DNA from: Oikopleura dioica
Lineage: Eukaryota > Chordata > Appendicularia > Copelata > Oikopleuridae
Direction: 5' to 3'
Assembly: GCA_907165135.1 (NCBI GenBank)
Contig: OU015567.1
Location: 15,629,001 to 15,693,000 of the forward strand
Length of the DNA stretch: 64,000 nucleotides
The translations under genes and the position numbers were made by a program. Shown here one piece after another: positions 43,595 through 55,672 of the stretch. Numbering within the stretch: position 1 is the stretch's first letter; each line of letters starts with the position of its first letter. The notes beneath the pieces are model-generated. The model did no database searches and was not told the DNA's origin. It was given only the letters and a program-made list of their open reading frames with translations.

Positions 43595-43745
43595 TTGGGG
43601 AGGTGTCTGGAACCGACAAAAAATTTCGACAAATTTCGCATGAGAATTTTCAACCAATCAGAAGCCCGGATTCGGCTCACCGGACAATCAGCAGCCGAGT
43701 AGCCGCCCAAGCAAAATTTGTCGAATTTTTTTGTCGGCTCCAAAC
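43595..43745. repeat. R2 palindromic element
   Basis: GGTGTCTGGAACCGACAAAA faces TTTTTTTGTCGGCTCCAAAC. Confidence 0.65.
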
Positions 43746-44071
43746 GCGAACCCCTTATTTTTGGCAAAAATGGATTTTGGCCAATCAGAAGCCTTATTTG
43801 GGATTTTTGACCAATAGGGTTTATTAATAGGGCATTAATAGGGTTAATAAGAGCCCGAATTTTCCCGGAAACTGGTAAAAAAACCTGAGTCAGGGTCGAG
43901 AAAGTGCCTGACTCAGGATTTCTACACAGGTTGTTGAGCCGATATCACCTGAAATCTTAAGGGTATACAAACGAAATTGGAAAAAAAATTCATTTTTGCC
44001 AAAAAATTTGGACGAAAAACGCTCTTTGTTGAACAAAAAATCAGTTGCGAAAGTTGTGGAGTTGTGGAGAT

Positions 44072-44160
44072 GGACTTACGTTTACAATGGAATGCAGTCG
44101 GGAAATCTCAAACTTGGCTCGTTTTTCTAAAGAATGCGAATTAACATCGGCGGAGCCACA
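44072..44160 (-). CDS. Possible internal exon
   Basis: The minus frame after TTTAGCCAAG reads CGSADVNSHSLEKRAKFEIS and ends at AAC/GTAAGTCC, a strong donor. No neighbouring exon was joined. Confidence 0.28.
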
Positions 44161-45640
44161 ATCTTGGCTAAAGTGACACAAGAATAAACCACGTCGCTTT
44201 CTCACGCAAAATAGAAAAAAAAGAAGAAAGCAACGAAAAAAGTTCCATTTTCCATGTTTTCCCTTTTTTGAAGAACCGAGGTATTTTTCCGCTGACGGAA
44301 TTACGGCGAACAACAAATTAAGGGGTTAGTCACTTGAAGTCACTTTGAAGTTTTTTGTTTTTTGAACAAATTAGCGAATTAGTAACGCGACGAAAAGAGC
44401 GGAGAATGTGCGAAAAGCCATTTATTCGTGGACAACTGGAATTTTCTTATACAAGTTTTTCGCGTCTTACTTTTTGTTCAAAAAAAAAGAAAAACTAACA
44501 AAATAGGCCATAAATGGCGCTGTCAACGAAAAATCGCCACCTGTTATTGAAAAGATCTTTGATTGGTCAAAAATTCAATTATTGCTTTTGGGTTGAATAA
44601 AGCCAACTTATAGTCTATAATTTATCTTTAAGTTATAGATAGATTTAAATTTGATTGGCCGAGAAAATGGAGCCATAGATGGCGTTGTTCAAAGAAACAT
44701 GCCATTTAGAATGTATTGGAGAATCCTATTTATCAAAAATTGATGTTCAAGTAACAGTTAAATTATTGCTCCTATGAGATTATATACTTGATTATTGATT
44801 GGCATTTTAATTACAATTGTATTTTTGTACCTCTAGAACTCATGCTCAATCCTTCCAAGTTCTCTCTTTATCTTTTTCCGTCGTGTCGTTTTTGGTTTTC
44901 TAAAACTATCACATGGCGAAAAAAAGGCTCGTTTTTTAGCACCGAGCGGCAATACTTCATAGTTTTCGGATTAGAGCTGTCCCAACAGCTCAAACTTGTC
45001 AATTCATCTTGCGAAAATTAAGGACCGCTTTTTGCGACTTTGATGATTGATTGAACCGAAGCTGAATTTTTATTGTAAAAAAAAAATGAAAAAAATTTTG
45101 GCCGAAATTTTGATTTTTACCCATTTTTGAAAATTTTTTGAAAATTTTTTTAAATTCTTTTTTTGAAAAATTTTGGATCGAACAGCTGGTTTATTTATTT
45201 CTATTGAAAACATCTGAAAAAGAAGCTCCTTTTGGTGTGAAAAAGAATTGAGCGCGAGTGTCGTTTTCTAAGTTTGGTTTGACAATTGTGGCTCTGTTTT
45301 GTCGATAAAACCGAGGTTCTAAAAGCGCCCGTTCACGGCAACGTTTTAAAATCGCCAAGTGAAAACATGTTCAACAAAATATAAAATACGATGCGAGTTA
45401 CGAGTGTTTTCAGCGACGTAAGACAAGCAACGTAAAATTGAGAAACTGATTCAAGCTGTTTTTCATTGCGACTTATAAATTGACGAAAATCGGTAAGAAT
45501 TTAAAAGTTTTTTTTTTAATTTAAAATTTGAACTAAGGAAATCAATTTTTTAAAAGATTTTCCAAAAAAGCGTTGAATTGTTGAGTGACTGAAAAGTTAA
45601 AACAAAATTTATTATAAAGAGAGGATAAATTTACGTCTCG

Positions 45641-45646
45641 TTTATT
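45641..45646 (-). promoter_or_regulatory. poly(A) signal AATAAA (minus)
   Basis: TTTATT on the plus strand, 26 nt beyond the stop of kinase copy 3. Confidence 0.5.
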
Positions 45647-45671
45647 TAATCAATAATTTAAATGTACAGAA

Positions 45672-47772
45672 TTATTGTCGAATTGTAATATTCCAGCGAA
45701 CATACCAATGACTTCCTTTGAGTTTTACCATTCCTTGTGAATCCGGCGTCAATTTCTTCGCCGAGTTGTAGCTCTTCCCATCAATATGGCCAATATCGTC
45801 CGCATCGGCTTGAAAGTCGACGCGTTTTCCTAAAAAAATAAAAATCTCAAATTCAACAATCAATACCGTTGAAAAGAATCCACATTTTCCAGAAGCCGTC
45901 GCCGCCGTAGCTTCTTCTCTCCGATTGATGACGGATTGTCCATCCAGCTTCCGTCACTTCTAAATTTTCGCCGTACCAAAACTTTATTTTGGATGAAAAT
46001 CGCGTCGAAACAAAAATCAAAGAACAAAAAATGCGATTTTATCCAATTCCTTCAAATTGAAAGTCGAGTAGCCGGCTGCCATTGTTCGGAGCACCTTTCG
46101 CACTGCATCTTCGTTGTGGTTCAATCGTAGGTCGACACCAAAGAAATGTCCAAATCCATTAATCGCAGGATTTTCCCCAAAAGAGCGCACAATTTCCGAT
46201 CGATCAGCAGTTGTCTGTTTTCGCTGAGCACTGTTTTTAGCTTTCTTCAATTCGTTCAAATCGCTGTTGAGTTTTTGATTCATTCTTCGCACTTCGTTCA
46301 GATCATTGTTCAGCGTGTTGACTTGTCGTCTCAATTGCGCGTTTTCTTTCCTCATTTTTTCAATGCTACTTTTCGCCAAATCACGTTCGCGAGAAAGCTT
46401 ATCGACTTGATTCTTCAATTGAATATTTTCTTGATTGAGCAATTCGTTGATTTTCATTGTTGTATCCATTTTAGAAAGTCCAAAAGTCAGATCAGCCGGC
46501 AAAACTCGATTCTTCAACTGCTCGATCAAACTGACCAGGGCCGGGTGAGTCATCAAAGCAGCAGCACTTTCCGCTCTTTCGCTGATTTCAACAACAAGAC
46601 ATCTTCTGATCAAAGACTCCATCGCCGGGAAAATCACTTCAGCAGGTCTCCTGGCATTGTTGACAATATTCGTCATTGTCTGAAACGCGTTTCCAGCCGT
46701 AAAGGGATGTCTTTATCAAATTTAACAGTTATTAACACTGGTTGATTTCCAAGGAAAATTGTTAAATCGTTCCTGAAAGTACAGAGCATTTGAAAAACGA
46801 CTCCAACCGCCCAAATATCATGGCAGAAAGAGAGGCCCAGTGCTCCCTTGATTTTTGATCGTCTCGGGAGCCAAGTAGTCCATTGATCCAGCGACGCCAG
46901 TGTGAATCGTTACTTCTGCAGAGCGGGAGATGTTGAAGTCCGCAATTTTCACCTAAATCATGAAATCAACATTCCTATCGCTCTTTGGTTCGATACCTGT
47001 TGGAAATCAGCGGACATGAGGATGTTCTCGGGCTTGATGTCTCGACGGATGATGTTCTTCCCGTGAATGTAGTCTTATCAAAGATATGAGGATGGTTTTG
47101 ATACAAACGAACTTACTCAGAGCTAGAACAAGCTGGGCTGAGATTCGTAAAGCGTCATTCTGAGCCCACGGAAGTTCGTTTTCACCGCCTTCTAAAATAA
47201 TAACGATATTATTATTTCAAAGATGCAGCTTTGACTTACGATTGTTGAGCATGTTTTCGAAAAACTGAGCCAAATCGCCTCCAGGAAGATATTCCAGGAT
47301 CAGACCAGAGTATCGAAGACCGTTCGGGCCAGTAAACATGAAGTTGTCAAGCAGTTTTACGACGTACTCATGGTCTTTTGATGATTTCACCAGCTGGTTC
47401 CTGTAAATGATTATCTGTACAAATGAGCTTCCTGTACAAATTAATATGAAGCTGAAATCATTCCTAATTGCTGAAGAAGATTCACTTCCAAATTGGCTGC
47501 ATGTTCTTCTTTCCGCCCGAAAAGCCCGATTCCTTTCAGCATCTTCAGCTCGTTACCTGGAAACAACAGTCAACATAGCCAAGCATGCAGTTCAAACACT
47601 GTTTCTCAAACAGAACTGGAGTCGCAACGCTATTACGTAACACCGTACCGGGCAATGGGTACTTACCATTTTCTTGGTCCTGGACGACAAAATAAATCTT
47701 TCCCTCTCTAGCTTCCTTTAGCTCTCGTAACACTCGATATCTCCCATTCAAAACTTGTCCGATCATGTTCAA
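45672..47772 (-). CDS. Kinase-coiled coil-C-terminal module protein, copy 3 (one-base frameshift, altered HRD)
   Basis: Exons (minus): 47772-47667, 47556-47464, 47374-47240, 47191-47117, 47073-46997, 46952-46773, 46710-46044, 45981-45867 and 45829-45672. Compared with the paralogues, exon 6 has one extra base near 46829 (GGGCC), which shifts frame inside the kinase C-lobe. Otherwise about 534 aa. Motifs: ELKMLKG, then IIRRDIKPEN with Arg for the HRD His, IADFNISR (DFN), YLAPE. A long coiled coil follows (LKNQVDKLSRERDLAKSSIE), then INGFGHFFGVD and YVRWNITI. Introns 2, 6 and 7 start with GA. The RRD motif and frameshift suggest a decaying or non-catalytic copy; a sequencing error cannot be excluded. 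Confidence 0.8.
45982..46043 (-). other. GA-AG intron (module intron) of copy 3
   Basis: Minus strand: GAATTG/GATAAAATCG and CCAAAATAAAG/TTTTGG, phase 0. Confidence 0.75.
46711..46772 (-). other. GA-AG intron (kinase intron 6) of copy 3
   Basis: Minus strand: TTTCAG/GAACGATT and GATAAAG/ACATCCC. Confidence 0.78.
47375..47463 (-). other. GA-AG intron (kinase intron 2) of copy 3
   Basis: Minus strand: CAATTAG/GAATGATT and CAAAAG/ACCATG, phase 1. The homologous intron of copy 2 starts GTAACG. Confidence 0.65.
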
Positions 47773-47892
47773 ACTCTTTGATGAACTGTAGCTCTCTGTA
47801 GCTAGTAGCCTTTGGCGACAGAATGGAACTAAAGCGAGGGGTGTTGTCGTTTTTAACTGCTTCGATGCACTTCTTGTTCAAATATTTCAAAC

Positions 47893-49038
47893 TGGGCTCG
47901 GCAACCTGAGTTGAAAACCTGAGTCAGGGTCTGAAAGATCAAAAATGAAAAGCCGCGTAGCGCCTTTTTTAAAAACGAAGCCGCAAAGCGGCTTCGCAAA
48001 ATTATCATTCAATCATATTTTTAACTTCTGGCGAATCCGCTTTGCTGCTTCGTTTTTAAAAAAAGCCACTACGCGGCTTTTTATTTATATCTATCAGTAG
48101 GGAAACTCGATGAAAAATGAGCTTTTATCATCAATTTTTATCAGTTTGAGTTTTTTCATAAGTTTCAGGTGTAATCAAATTCTCTGCTTCAAGAATACAA
48201 CAAGCTCTGCTAAAACTCAAATGGAACGTATATTTATCGTTCATTTTGAGTGAAAAGAAGTAAAAGAAGCTTTTTTGACAAAAATGCCTGAAGAGAATGA
48301 TCGAAGGATACAGTGAATCGGCCTGGCCGCGCCGCTGACGAACTGATAAGAACGTCATAGGCTTTCTTACTCACTCATTTTACAACAATTGAAATTCTCT
48401 TTTTAACTGGTCAAAAAGGCTCTTATCTCTGGAAAAGAAAGAAAAAGGATAAAAATCAAGGAAGAAAATATAAATTATACCGTAAAAATGTGATTTTAAT
48501 CATTTTTAACTGTTTCCAGACATCAGATTTGGCTAGTTTGAAATTTGTAAAATTTGACCCCAAGTGACCTCAAGTGACCTCAGATGACCTTTTATGATAT
48601 TTTAACAAATTTCTAATTGTTTACGAAAGGGTTTATAGAGAAAAACCTTGATTTTTGAAGATTTCAGATATTGCCTCTAGAATCGGGGCCGCCCACGCCT
48701 CTAGAATGGGGGGGTGACAAAGGGTTTCTATACTGATTCTGAACCGTCAGAGCCTCCTCTAAAAGATGCTGACCAGTATAGACTCTGAAAATGGACTACC
48801 GGTACCTTTTTAATCCCTTTTCTGGAACTACCCCCATTTTCCGGACTTTAGACGCCCAAAAACGCCCCAGGGCATGACCTAAACCCCTGACTGTAAATAG
48901 TCAAAATGATCCCCAGCTTCTGGGCTTTCTAAAAGGTATTATACTCCCTCCCTACTAAGCCCAGTAAAAGCTCATTTTTCATCGAGTTTCCCTATCTATC
49001 AGACCCTGACTCAGGTTTTTACTCAGGTTGTCGAGCCC
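47893..49038. repeat. Long R1-bounded element
   Basis: GGGCTCGGCAACCTGAGTTG faces CAGGTTGTCGAGCCC 1.1 kb away, far more than the usual 70-250 bp. Inside are AAGCCGC hairpins, a 75-codon ATG frame on the minus strand (48358-48131), repeated GACCTCAAGTGACCTC words, and GATGAAAAATGAGCTTTTATC near the left with CAGTAAAAGCTCATTTTTCATCGAG near the right. The last two suggest an inner inverted repeat. Confidence 0.5.
48131..48358 (-). CDS. Small ATG open reading frame inside the long R1 element
   Basis: 75 codons from ATG (MTFLSVRQRRGQADSLYPSI, then MNDKYTFHLSFSRACCILEA) to TGA. Codon use is reasonable but there is no homologue or other support. The position inside a repeat element makes it doubtful. 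Confidence 0.25.
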   Translation of the reverse strand: MTFLSVRQRRGQADSLYPSIILFRHFCQKSFFYFFSLKMNDKYTFHLSFSRACCILEAENLITPETYEKTQTDKN

Positions 49039-49523
49039 AGATTTGAAAAACAAAGAAACTGAAAAGGAACATTTTTGGGCGCAGATTTTGGAAACGAAGA
49101 AGGTTCGTTTCAAGAGCGCTGGGGCAGCGAAAGAAAACCGCGTTCGATTGTGCAAGTCGGCTTGATTAGTGGCGAGTCTGTTGCCGCGCTGGTACTCTGA
49201 TAAGTCGCCACAAGCAGACAAGATTTTCACGGAACGCGCAAGAACTCCCAAGTCCCTCATTTTTCCATCCAAAGTGGCAATTACAATTTTTAAAAAGCGT
49301 TGCGTCTAAACGCGGGTTTTAATCGTATTTAAAACTATTGATAAATAGCCAACTCGGTTTGCGGCTTTTTGAAAACAAAACAAATGGACTCGATTTTTGT
49401 TTTCAAACAAAATCCAATTTGTTAATTCAAAAGCCCTGGGAAAAATAAACATTTGCGTTTTTCATTTTCAAAACAGGTGGGTTCTCCTTAATCCTAAAAA
49501 GCAAAAAAGGAAAAAAGCGCAAC

Positions 49524-49757
49524 ATGTTCAAAAAAGTAATAGTTTATTCTGAGCGCGGGATTTTCGAGGAGAAAAAAATACTCGACTGGGGATTATTGAA
49601 ATCAACGTTGGGACCGCTCGATTCCAGCAAATTGGCTTTCGGGAAACAGAAACATTGGATTTGCGAATTTCAAATTTCAGGCGCCAGAAAATCATTTAAG
49701 GCTCTCACCATTGTTTTTCGATTTTTAGCGTTGGAGAGCAACCTTTATCGCAAATAA
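49524..49757 (+). CDS. Small hypothetical protein, single exon
   Basis: ATG to TAA, 77 aa. It starts MFKKVIVYSERGIFEEKKIL, continues QKHWICEFQISGARKSFKAL and ends LESNLYRK. A poly(A) signal lies 4 nt after the stop, as in other genes here. No signal peptide, membrane segment or known domain was recognised. Confidence 0.38.
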   Translation: MFKKVIVYSERGIFEEKKILDWGLLKSTLGPLDSSKLAFGKQKHWICEFQISGARKSFKALTIVFRFLALESNLYRK

Positions 49758-49761
49758 GTAC

Positions 49762-49767
49762 AATAAA
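49762..49767 (+). promoter_or_regulatory. poly(A) signal AATAAA
   Basis: It follows the TAA of the small gene at 49524-49757 by 4 nt. Confidence 0.4.
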
Positions 49768-49781
49768 AGACTTTTTAGGGG

Positions 49782-50105
49782 CCACCCGTCAGCTTTTTCC
49801 TTCGAAAAATGAAAATTTTTTAAACCGCCATATTTTGGTTCTAAATGCGTCCTCAGGTTAAAATTCTTGATGAGAGAAATTTTTGACCAAGAAAAATCAA
49901 CATTTTTGCCAAAATTAGGGCAAATTCGTCAATTTTCGGCGAAAAGTCCAATTTTCAATGGCGATTTTGGTGGTGAAGGAGTCGAGATGGACCCGAAAAA
50001 ATGAAGGGTTAACATCATTTTAGTCGTGTAGAATCTATTTCCGGGGTCAAAATTTTGAAATTCCAAAATTTGATTTTTCGAAAAATTTGACGGGGGGTTC
50101 TTAAA
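49782..50105. repeat. Inverted-repeat element, second copy of the 7.4-kb element
   Basis: It runs from CCACCCGTCAGCTTTTTCC to TTTGACGGGGGGTTCTTAA. It shares interior words with 7435-7772 in inverted orientation (GCCAAAATTAGGGCAAATTCG; CCGGGGTCAAAATTTTGAAATT). Confidence 0.6.
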
Positions 50106-50213
50106 TTTATCCTTCAAGTCTTTAATTTTTATGGAAATGTTTTTTGAACCCTGACACAGGGTTTTAACACAGGTTTTTTTTTAACTGTATAGTTCGATTT
50201 TCTTTATTGCAGC

Positions 50214-50219
50214 TTTATT
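50214..50219 (-). promoter_or_regulatory. poly(A) signal AATAAA overlapping the stop (minus)
   Basis: The gene ends AAATGAATAAAG; a second TTTATT lies at 50203-50208. Confidence 0.45.
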
Positions 50220-50993
50220 CATTTTCTTGTCTTATTTTCAGTAAGGCAAGAGCTGTTGATTAATTTTTCTCGAAGCTCCGGATTTTGAGACATTTCGAAG
50301 TATCGGTCGATCTCGTCTTTTGTCAAAATTCCTTCGTAAATGATCATTTCGGCCATCTGCTCTCGAGCGCAGTGAATAAAGCTTTGCGTCAGGAACCAGC
50401 CAAATCCACGACCAGGATATTTCTGAAGCGAGTTTTGATGAAATATTGGAGAGTAAAACTAACCTGAGCAACGCTTCCTGTAGTGATTTCTAGCACAGGC
50501 GCTCTTATCAGTCCAAAGATTTCATAACCCCAGTGTTCAGCTTCCAGTTGTCTTTTCTCGATTTCATAGAAGACTTCTTTGTCCAATTTTTTCGAGAAAA
50601 AATGAGATAATTGTGTGTTTTTGAAAGAACCATCGAGTTGTTCGGTTTGACGAAGATGCGCACACACCCAATTGTCTTCGCCGACTGGGAATCTTGCTAA
50701 ATTACAGTTGCAAAAAATATACTTGGATTCAAGTACAGGTAACCGTTGTCAAGTGCCATTTCCTCGCGAAGTTCTCGTTTCAAGCATTCAAGAACAGTCT
50801 CTCCCACGTCGACTACTCCTCCTGGAAATCCCAAGAGCCCGTCTGATCGGAGCTGCATCATCAAAATCGCCTTGACAGGAGTGTTTCTGATCGTCTTCGT
50901 CTCTGGCTCGCACCAGAATGCGCAGTGCGCAGCTTTTACTACGTCAGTTATTTCATCAGCTTCGTCCTTAGATATTTTCGTCCATATCTCCAT
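50219..50993 (-). CDS. Nudix hydrolase, NUDT16 (U8 snoRNA-decapping)-like
   Basis: Exons (minus): 50993-50723, 50696 (or 50684) to 50464, and 50422-50219; 235 or 231 aa. The Nudix box is complete: GGVVDVGETVLECLKRELRE plus EM, matching GX5EX7REUXEEXGU with the catalytic Glu residues. Upstream is VKAAHCAFWCEP, and downstream are GYEIFGLIRAPVLEI and FGWFLTQSFIHCAREQM, the order and spacing of vertebrate NUDT16. Known members remove m7G and other caps from nuclear RNA such as U8 snoRNA, or hydrolyse IDP/ITP, using Mg or Mn. The first intron is 26 or 38 nt depending on the acceptor, and both keep frame. It stands alone among repeats. Confidence 0.85.
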
Positions 50994-51059
50994 GTTCTTT
51001 TTCTCAAATACTAAATCAAGTACACGATCTTTCGAAAACGATAAACATGATTCATAAGT

Positions 51060-54000
51060 TATGAATCATAACTTTCTCTTCGGAGTCATCCATTTCCTGT
51101 GCTCAAAATTTACAGTTAAATTACTGTTAGAGCGTTTTTTGAAGGAATTTTATAAAAATAAGGGTGTCAACAATTTAATTTTTGTAAGAAAATTGCCTTA
51201 AATTAAGGGGAGGTGTCTGGAACCGACAAAAAAATTTCGACAAATTTTGCGTGGAAATTTTGAACCAATGAGAAGCCTGGATTCGGCAAGTAGGCCAATC
51301 AGCAGCCGACTAGCCGCCTACGCAAAATTTGTCGAAATTTTTTTGTCGGTTCCAAATACCATCCCGGAAAATTGCTTAAAATAAATACTTATATAATTTA
51401 GTGACACCCTTATTTTAATAAAAAAATATTTATTTAAATCATTATGATAATAATAAATGATAATAAAAATAAAGTAAAAAATAAAGATTTAAAAAAGGTA
51501 ATTTTTCCTGAAAACGCTGCTGGTTGAACCCTAAGGTCGTCTCCTCGACTTCTCAAGTTGCCCGTAAAATTCTTCTTTTCAGCGTCGAGAGTCGCCTTTG
51601 CAGCTGGTTCTCCTTCACTTTGTGGAACGTGCTGGGCATTGGTAACTTATAAAAAAGCGGCTGGCTGGCAAATGAATCTGGATTTCCTTTTTCCCAAGCG
51701 CCGAAAAATGAACGGGAGGAATGCGCCGCCGAGATGAAAACTCGAAAAAACGAGCAACACGCGTTTTTTGTTTTGAAAAGAAAATTGCCAAAATTTTAGC
51801 TTCGGCGGCGGCTGAAACGCGCTCTGGCACCTTTAACCTAAAACCTGTGCTTTATTAAATGGGCAATTAACCCCTTCTTGCTAGAACTTCTGGAGCTCGT
51901 TACTAGCACCTGTATTTCGGGATGTTCTATTTTCTTGAATCCTATTAGATACCGAGGAATATACATCTCTTTCTTTCCTGCCTGGAGGACCCCTCCTACT
52001 GGAAGAATTTTAAATAGAAAGAAGAATAATCTCTTCCAGAGAATTTTTCATTTACCGGATTTTTTGTCACGGAAACAAAATCATTCCGAGAAAAAAAAAT
52101 CACGTGGAACTTCGGAGGACCCCGGAGGACCTCATTTGATGGAAGATTTTTAAAGAAGAAGACAGTGACTCAAGTTCCTGAAAGTCAGTTTTTTATTCGA
52201 GCTCTTTCAGGACTCAGGTTTTCTTCACAGGTTTTGAGCCGAGCTCCAAAATAAACTTTTGCTTTTTGAACAATGCTAAAATATTGACACCCTTATTTCC
52301 CTTGAAAATTTTTAAGGATTTTGAGAAAAAGATTGCACGTTCAAAAGTTTGAGCACCTTTTTTATCGGAGATAATTTAATTTTCTTTATGGAATTAATTT
52401 TGCTTTCGAATTGAGAAATATTTTCACATTTGAGACTTTCTTTTCGCCCCGAGACCACCCTTGACCGTCTCTGTTTCAAAATTTTCCTCGAAAAATGTCG
52501 CGTGCATAAATTACTCTTTCATCGCTTTTTCTTCCCTTTTCGACCTTCCAACCCCATCCCTTTTTCGAATCGAATTTCAATTAATGGAATTACAATAGTA
52601 ACGCATTTAAAATCATCGTTCTTGCAACCACTGTTTACGATGTTTAATAAAAAGCCATTTCCCTCCTTTTCCAGCTCTCGCGCGCCGCCAGAACGCTCTC
52701 GCACCGCTCGGCCGCTAAACGGCGCGGCGTGGCGGCGCTCGCGAGCTGCAGCGCGGCGATCACGAGCTGAAATATTTCTACGCCAAGACTGCTGCGATCG
52801 AGTTTAGTGCTACCGATATCACTTTATTTACGGCGCGTAAAGCATTTTTTTTCCCGCTAGAGACCTTGTAACCCCAGTGAAGAAAAAAAACATTTCAGAA
52901 AAGTTGTTTTCAATTTTTGAAATAATTTAAAAACCAGAACAATTCAAATCGAGATTTCCATTTGAGATTTCCAGAATACAAAAAGAAAGAAGTTCCAGAA
53001 AAAAAAACTCCGAAAAAAATTTTTCTCGAAAAATTTTCCAAAAAATTTGAGAAAAATTAAATTTTGAATTTTGAATTTTCGCTGAAAAAATTTCCAATTT
53101 TAGCGAATTTTTCAATTGAATTTAACTGAAAACCGTGCGACGGACTTTCAGCCCTGTATTTGACTGTATTTCGATTGCAGTAATACAGAGAACACGGAAC
53201 ATCGCTAATTTCGCGGCAACTGGCGGATTTTTACCTGGTCGCTTAAGGATTATAGCTGCCTTACGAGTGTAAAGCAAGTGACAAGTTTTTTTTGTTAAAA
53301 CCAACGAAAACCGAACTCAAAAAATGACCCTTTCCTGCCTCCAGAGATTGTGCTGCCTTAATGCTGAAGATGAATACTCAGGTTCGTGCCCAAATCATGG
53401 CACAGGTTAAAAGTACCAATTTTATTTTTTTTTCATGACAACTAATGATTTTCATTAAATGAATTGTCGGAAGCCAATTTCCATTAAAATTATTTTTCTT
53501 CTCGTGACAACTCATGATTTTCAAAATTATGTTTAATTTTTTTTCTTTAAAAAATTAAAAAAAACAATCGTTAATTATTATTCTAAAATAAAATTATAGT
53601 ATAAAAAATAGGATTATGATAATTAATATTTAATAAAAGTCAAAAACTAAGACCCGCCCTTCAAAAATTTAATTCATGAGAATGAATGTATTTTTAGTCG
53701 AATTTTTATATTTTTCTCTTTTTTTGATAATGAAATTAGAAATATTTATTCTCGTTTTACAGAAAATAACTAAATAATATAATTCTCTCGAAATAAACGA
53801 AATAATGAAATAACAAGATTTTCTTTAATTAATAATGGTGGGTTTTCATTTTGCCAAAAAGGATTATTAGTGATAGAAAAATTATCAAATCGTTGCCCTG
53901 GCATTAATTCCAGCACTCGTTACGATAAACAATTATCTTGGCGAGTCATATGCCGCGCCCCCAGTGGCCGGAGCTTTCACGAAACTTACGCCAGCCAATT

Positions 54001-55672
54001 AATTCCGAATCGTATCGCGAAAGATACGCTTTTTGAACTAGAAATTTAATTATAAGTTTACTACTAAAATCTGCTAAGGAGCAAATAAAAAAAAAGTTTT
54101 CATAAAATTATTGTAAAAATTAAAATAAACGTTCAAATTCATGAATGTTCAACATAAACTAATTCTCGTAAATTCCGACTCAAAATTAATACCGAGCGCT
54201 AAAAAAAGGAAAAAGCTCGCTAAAAAGGGAGAAAACTGTAATTGATCCTGAGCAGTGGCTTAGTCAAGGACCCGCGTGGAGATTCCCTTTCACCGCTAAA
54301 TTGTTAGCTCCTGGAATTTTTATTTCTAATCGTATTTTTTCAAAACACGGAGAATTTTCTTGTCACGAGAGAAAGTCTGATTCATCCCTTATTTTTTGCA
54401 AGCCAAGAGATAGACCTTTTTTTAATTACTATTTTAGTTGCATTTTTTCGCAAATTAATTAAAATTTAAAAAAAGAAAATCATGAAATCTCATTTTTTTA
54501 AGGATTCTAAGGGCCTTTTCCATATCATATATTTTTTTCTTATCATTTTAAAGATTAATTTATAAAAAATAAGTTCCAAAATAAATTTGCGAGAGCGATC
54601 AGGTGGCGCGCGAGAGCTTGAACAGAGAGAAATGGCTTCGTATAAATAGAATATTTTTATTAAATAAATATAACTTAAAACACAAAATTCGGCTTCTTTA
54701 AAATGTGGACACCCTTAAATAATCGTCGAAAAAGTCGACTTCCGTCGAAAACATAAAATGTCGAAATCAGTTCGAGTTGGAATTTCATCATTGTATTTTC
54801 TTTTCGCTTCGCCAATTTGAATTATTGTTGTTCTGTCATTGCTTTTTCGGAACAGGGAAAAAGCTGTCCCGCTCTTCCCTCAGCAAATCGAGCTTACAAA
54901 TTTTCGCTTCTTTTTGCAAATTCTCTCTGTTGTCGAAACAATCTCGCAGTTAAAATATTTTTCTGAAGAACATAATTTTCAATTCCTCAAAAGCAGAATA
55001 ATTTTCTCAAATTAAGTCTCAAGAAAAATAAAAAAATATCTAAAAAGTAGATCTTCAAAACACGTGAATCAAAAAACAGTCCCTAAAGCAAGATGATCTC
55101 TTAATTATTGATGAGAATAAGGGTGTCACTATATAATCTCTTTGAGAAAACGAGCTTTATTCTTATTCCCATAAAAATTTTTTGACAAAATAGTAATTTT
55201 TACAAGGTTTTCTACGAGAATTATAGACAAAAGTTTCAATTCTAGTCTTCTTAAATAAGGGTAAACCCATGCTTATATAATAGACAATATCTTTTTGGAT
55301 GCGTATCGAAGTATGGACAAAATAAGGGTTCAATCAATTTATGAAAGTGATTTTATGGATCAGGGTTCTGATTGGCAGGTAGCCCAAATACAGCAATCTT
55401 ATTGGTTATCAAAAAATTCACTTCTATAAATTGGTTAAGTCCCAAAATAATGCCTGTTTAAATTTAAAAAATGAAAAAAAATATTTTTAGACAAAAAAAT
55501 ATTTTTAGACAAAAAAATATTTTTCTTGTGATAAATTCAATAAAAAAGAATTAAAAAAGCTCACTCCATAGATATCGAATTGAAGCTTCACTTCCTTCAA
55601 AATATCTTTGAAGAAAATGATTTTTCAACAATTTCAACTTAATTTTTTCGTTGTTTTCACATTTGGCTTCAG
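51060..55672. other. Long stretch without a supported gene
   Basis: It holds an R2 copy at 51207-51365, a weak R1 pair at 52158-52236, TAAGGGTGTCA words (51158, 51404, 52285, 55123), and very AT-rich sequence at 53400-54600. A GC-rich patch at 52680-52780 gives an Arg/Ala-rich frame that looks compositional. Small frames at 53323-53375 were not supported. Confidence 0.45.
51207..51365. repeat. R2 palindromic element
   Basis: GGTGTCTGGAACCGACAAAA faces TTTTTTTGTCGGTTCCAAAT. Confidence 0.65.

Larger units (their letters stand above)
37470..45640. other. Long gene-poor stretch
   Basis: Mainly repeats: R2 at 38540-38685, 42904-43060 and 43595-43745; R1 at 40409-40505 and 43866-43941; the AGCTCA element at 39265-39905; TAAGGG words at 38360-38520 and 41028-41240. 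An 85-bp repeat occurs twice (42643-42730 and 43192-43275, sharing TTTTGTCACATTT and ATGCGCATCTTATGCAAAA). Possible coding fragments lie at 39052-39225 and 44072-44160. No complete gene was found. Confidence 0.45.

Noticed and set aside
48979-49272. 97-codon minus frame (VLARSVKILSACGDLSEYQR).
   Set aside because: The 3' third runs through an R1 arm and the start is not ATG. Coding cannot be supported beyond chance.
52676-52775. Arg/Ala-rich coding exon in a GC-rich patch.
   Set aside because: The frame is compositional (GCG, CGC runs), both strands are open, and there is no splice context.
53122-53304. Ribosomal-protein-like minus frame (VAAKLAMFRVLCITAI).
   Set aside because: No ATG, no recognisable ribosomal family motif, and it overlaps AT-rich non-coding sequence.
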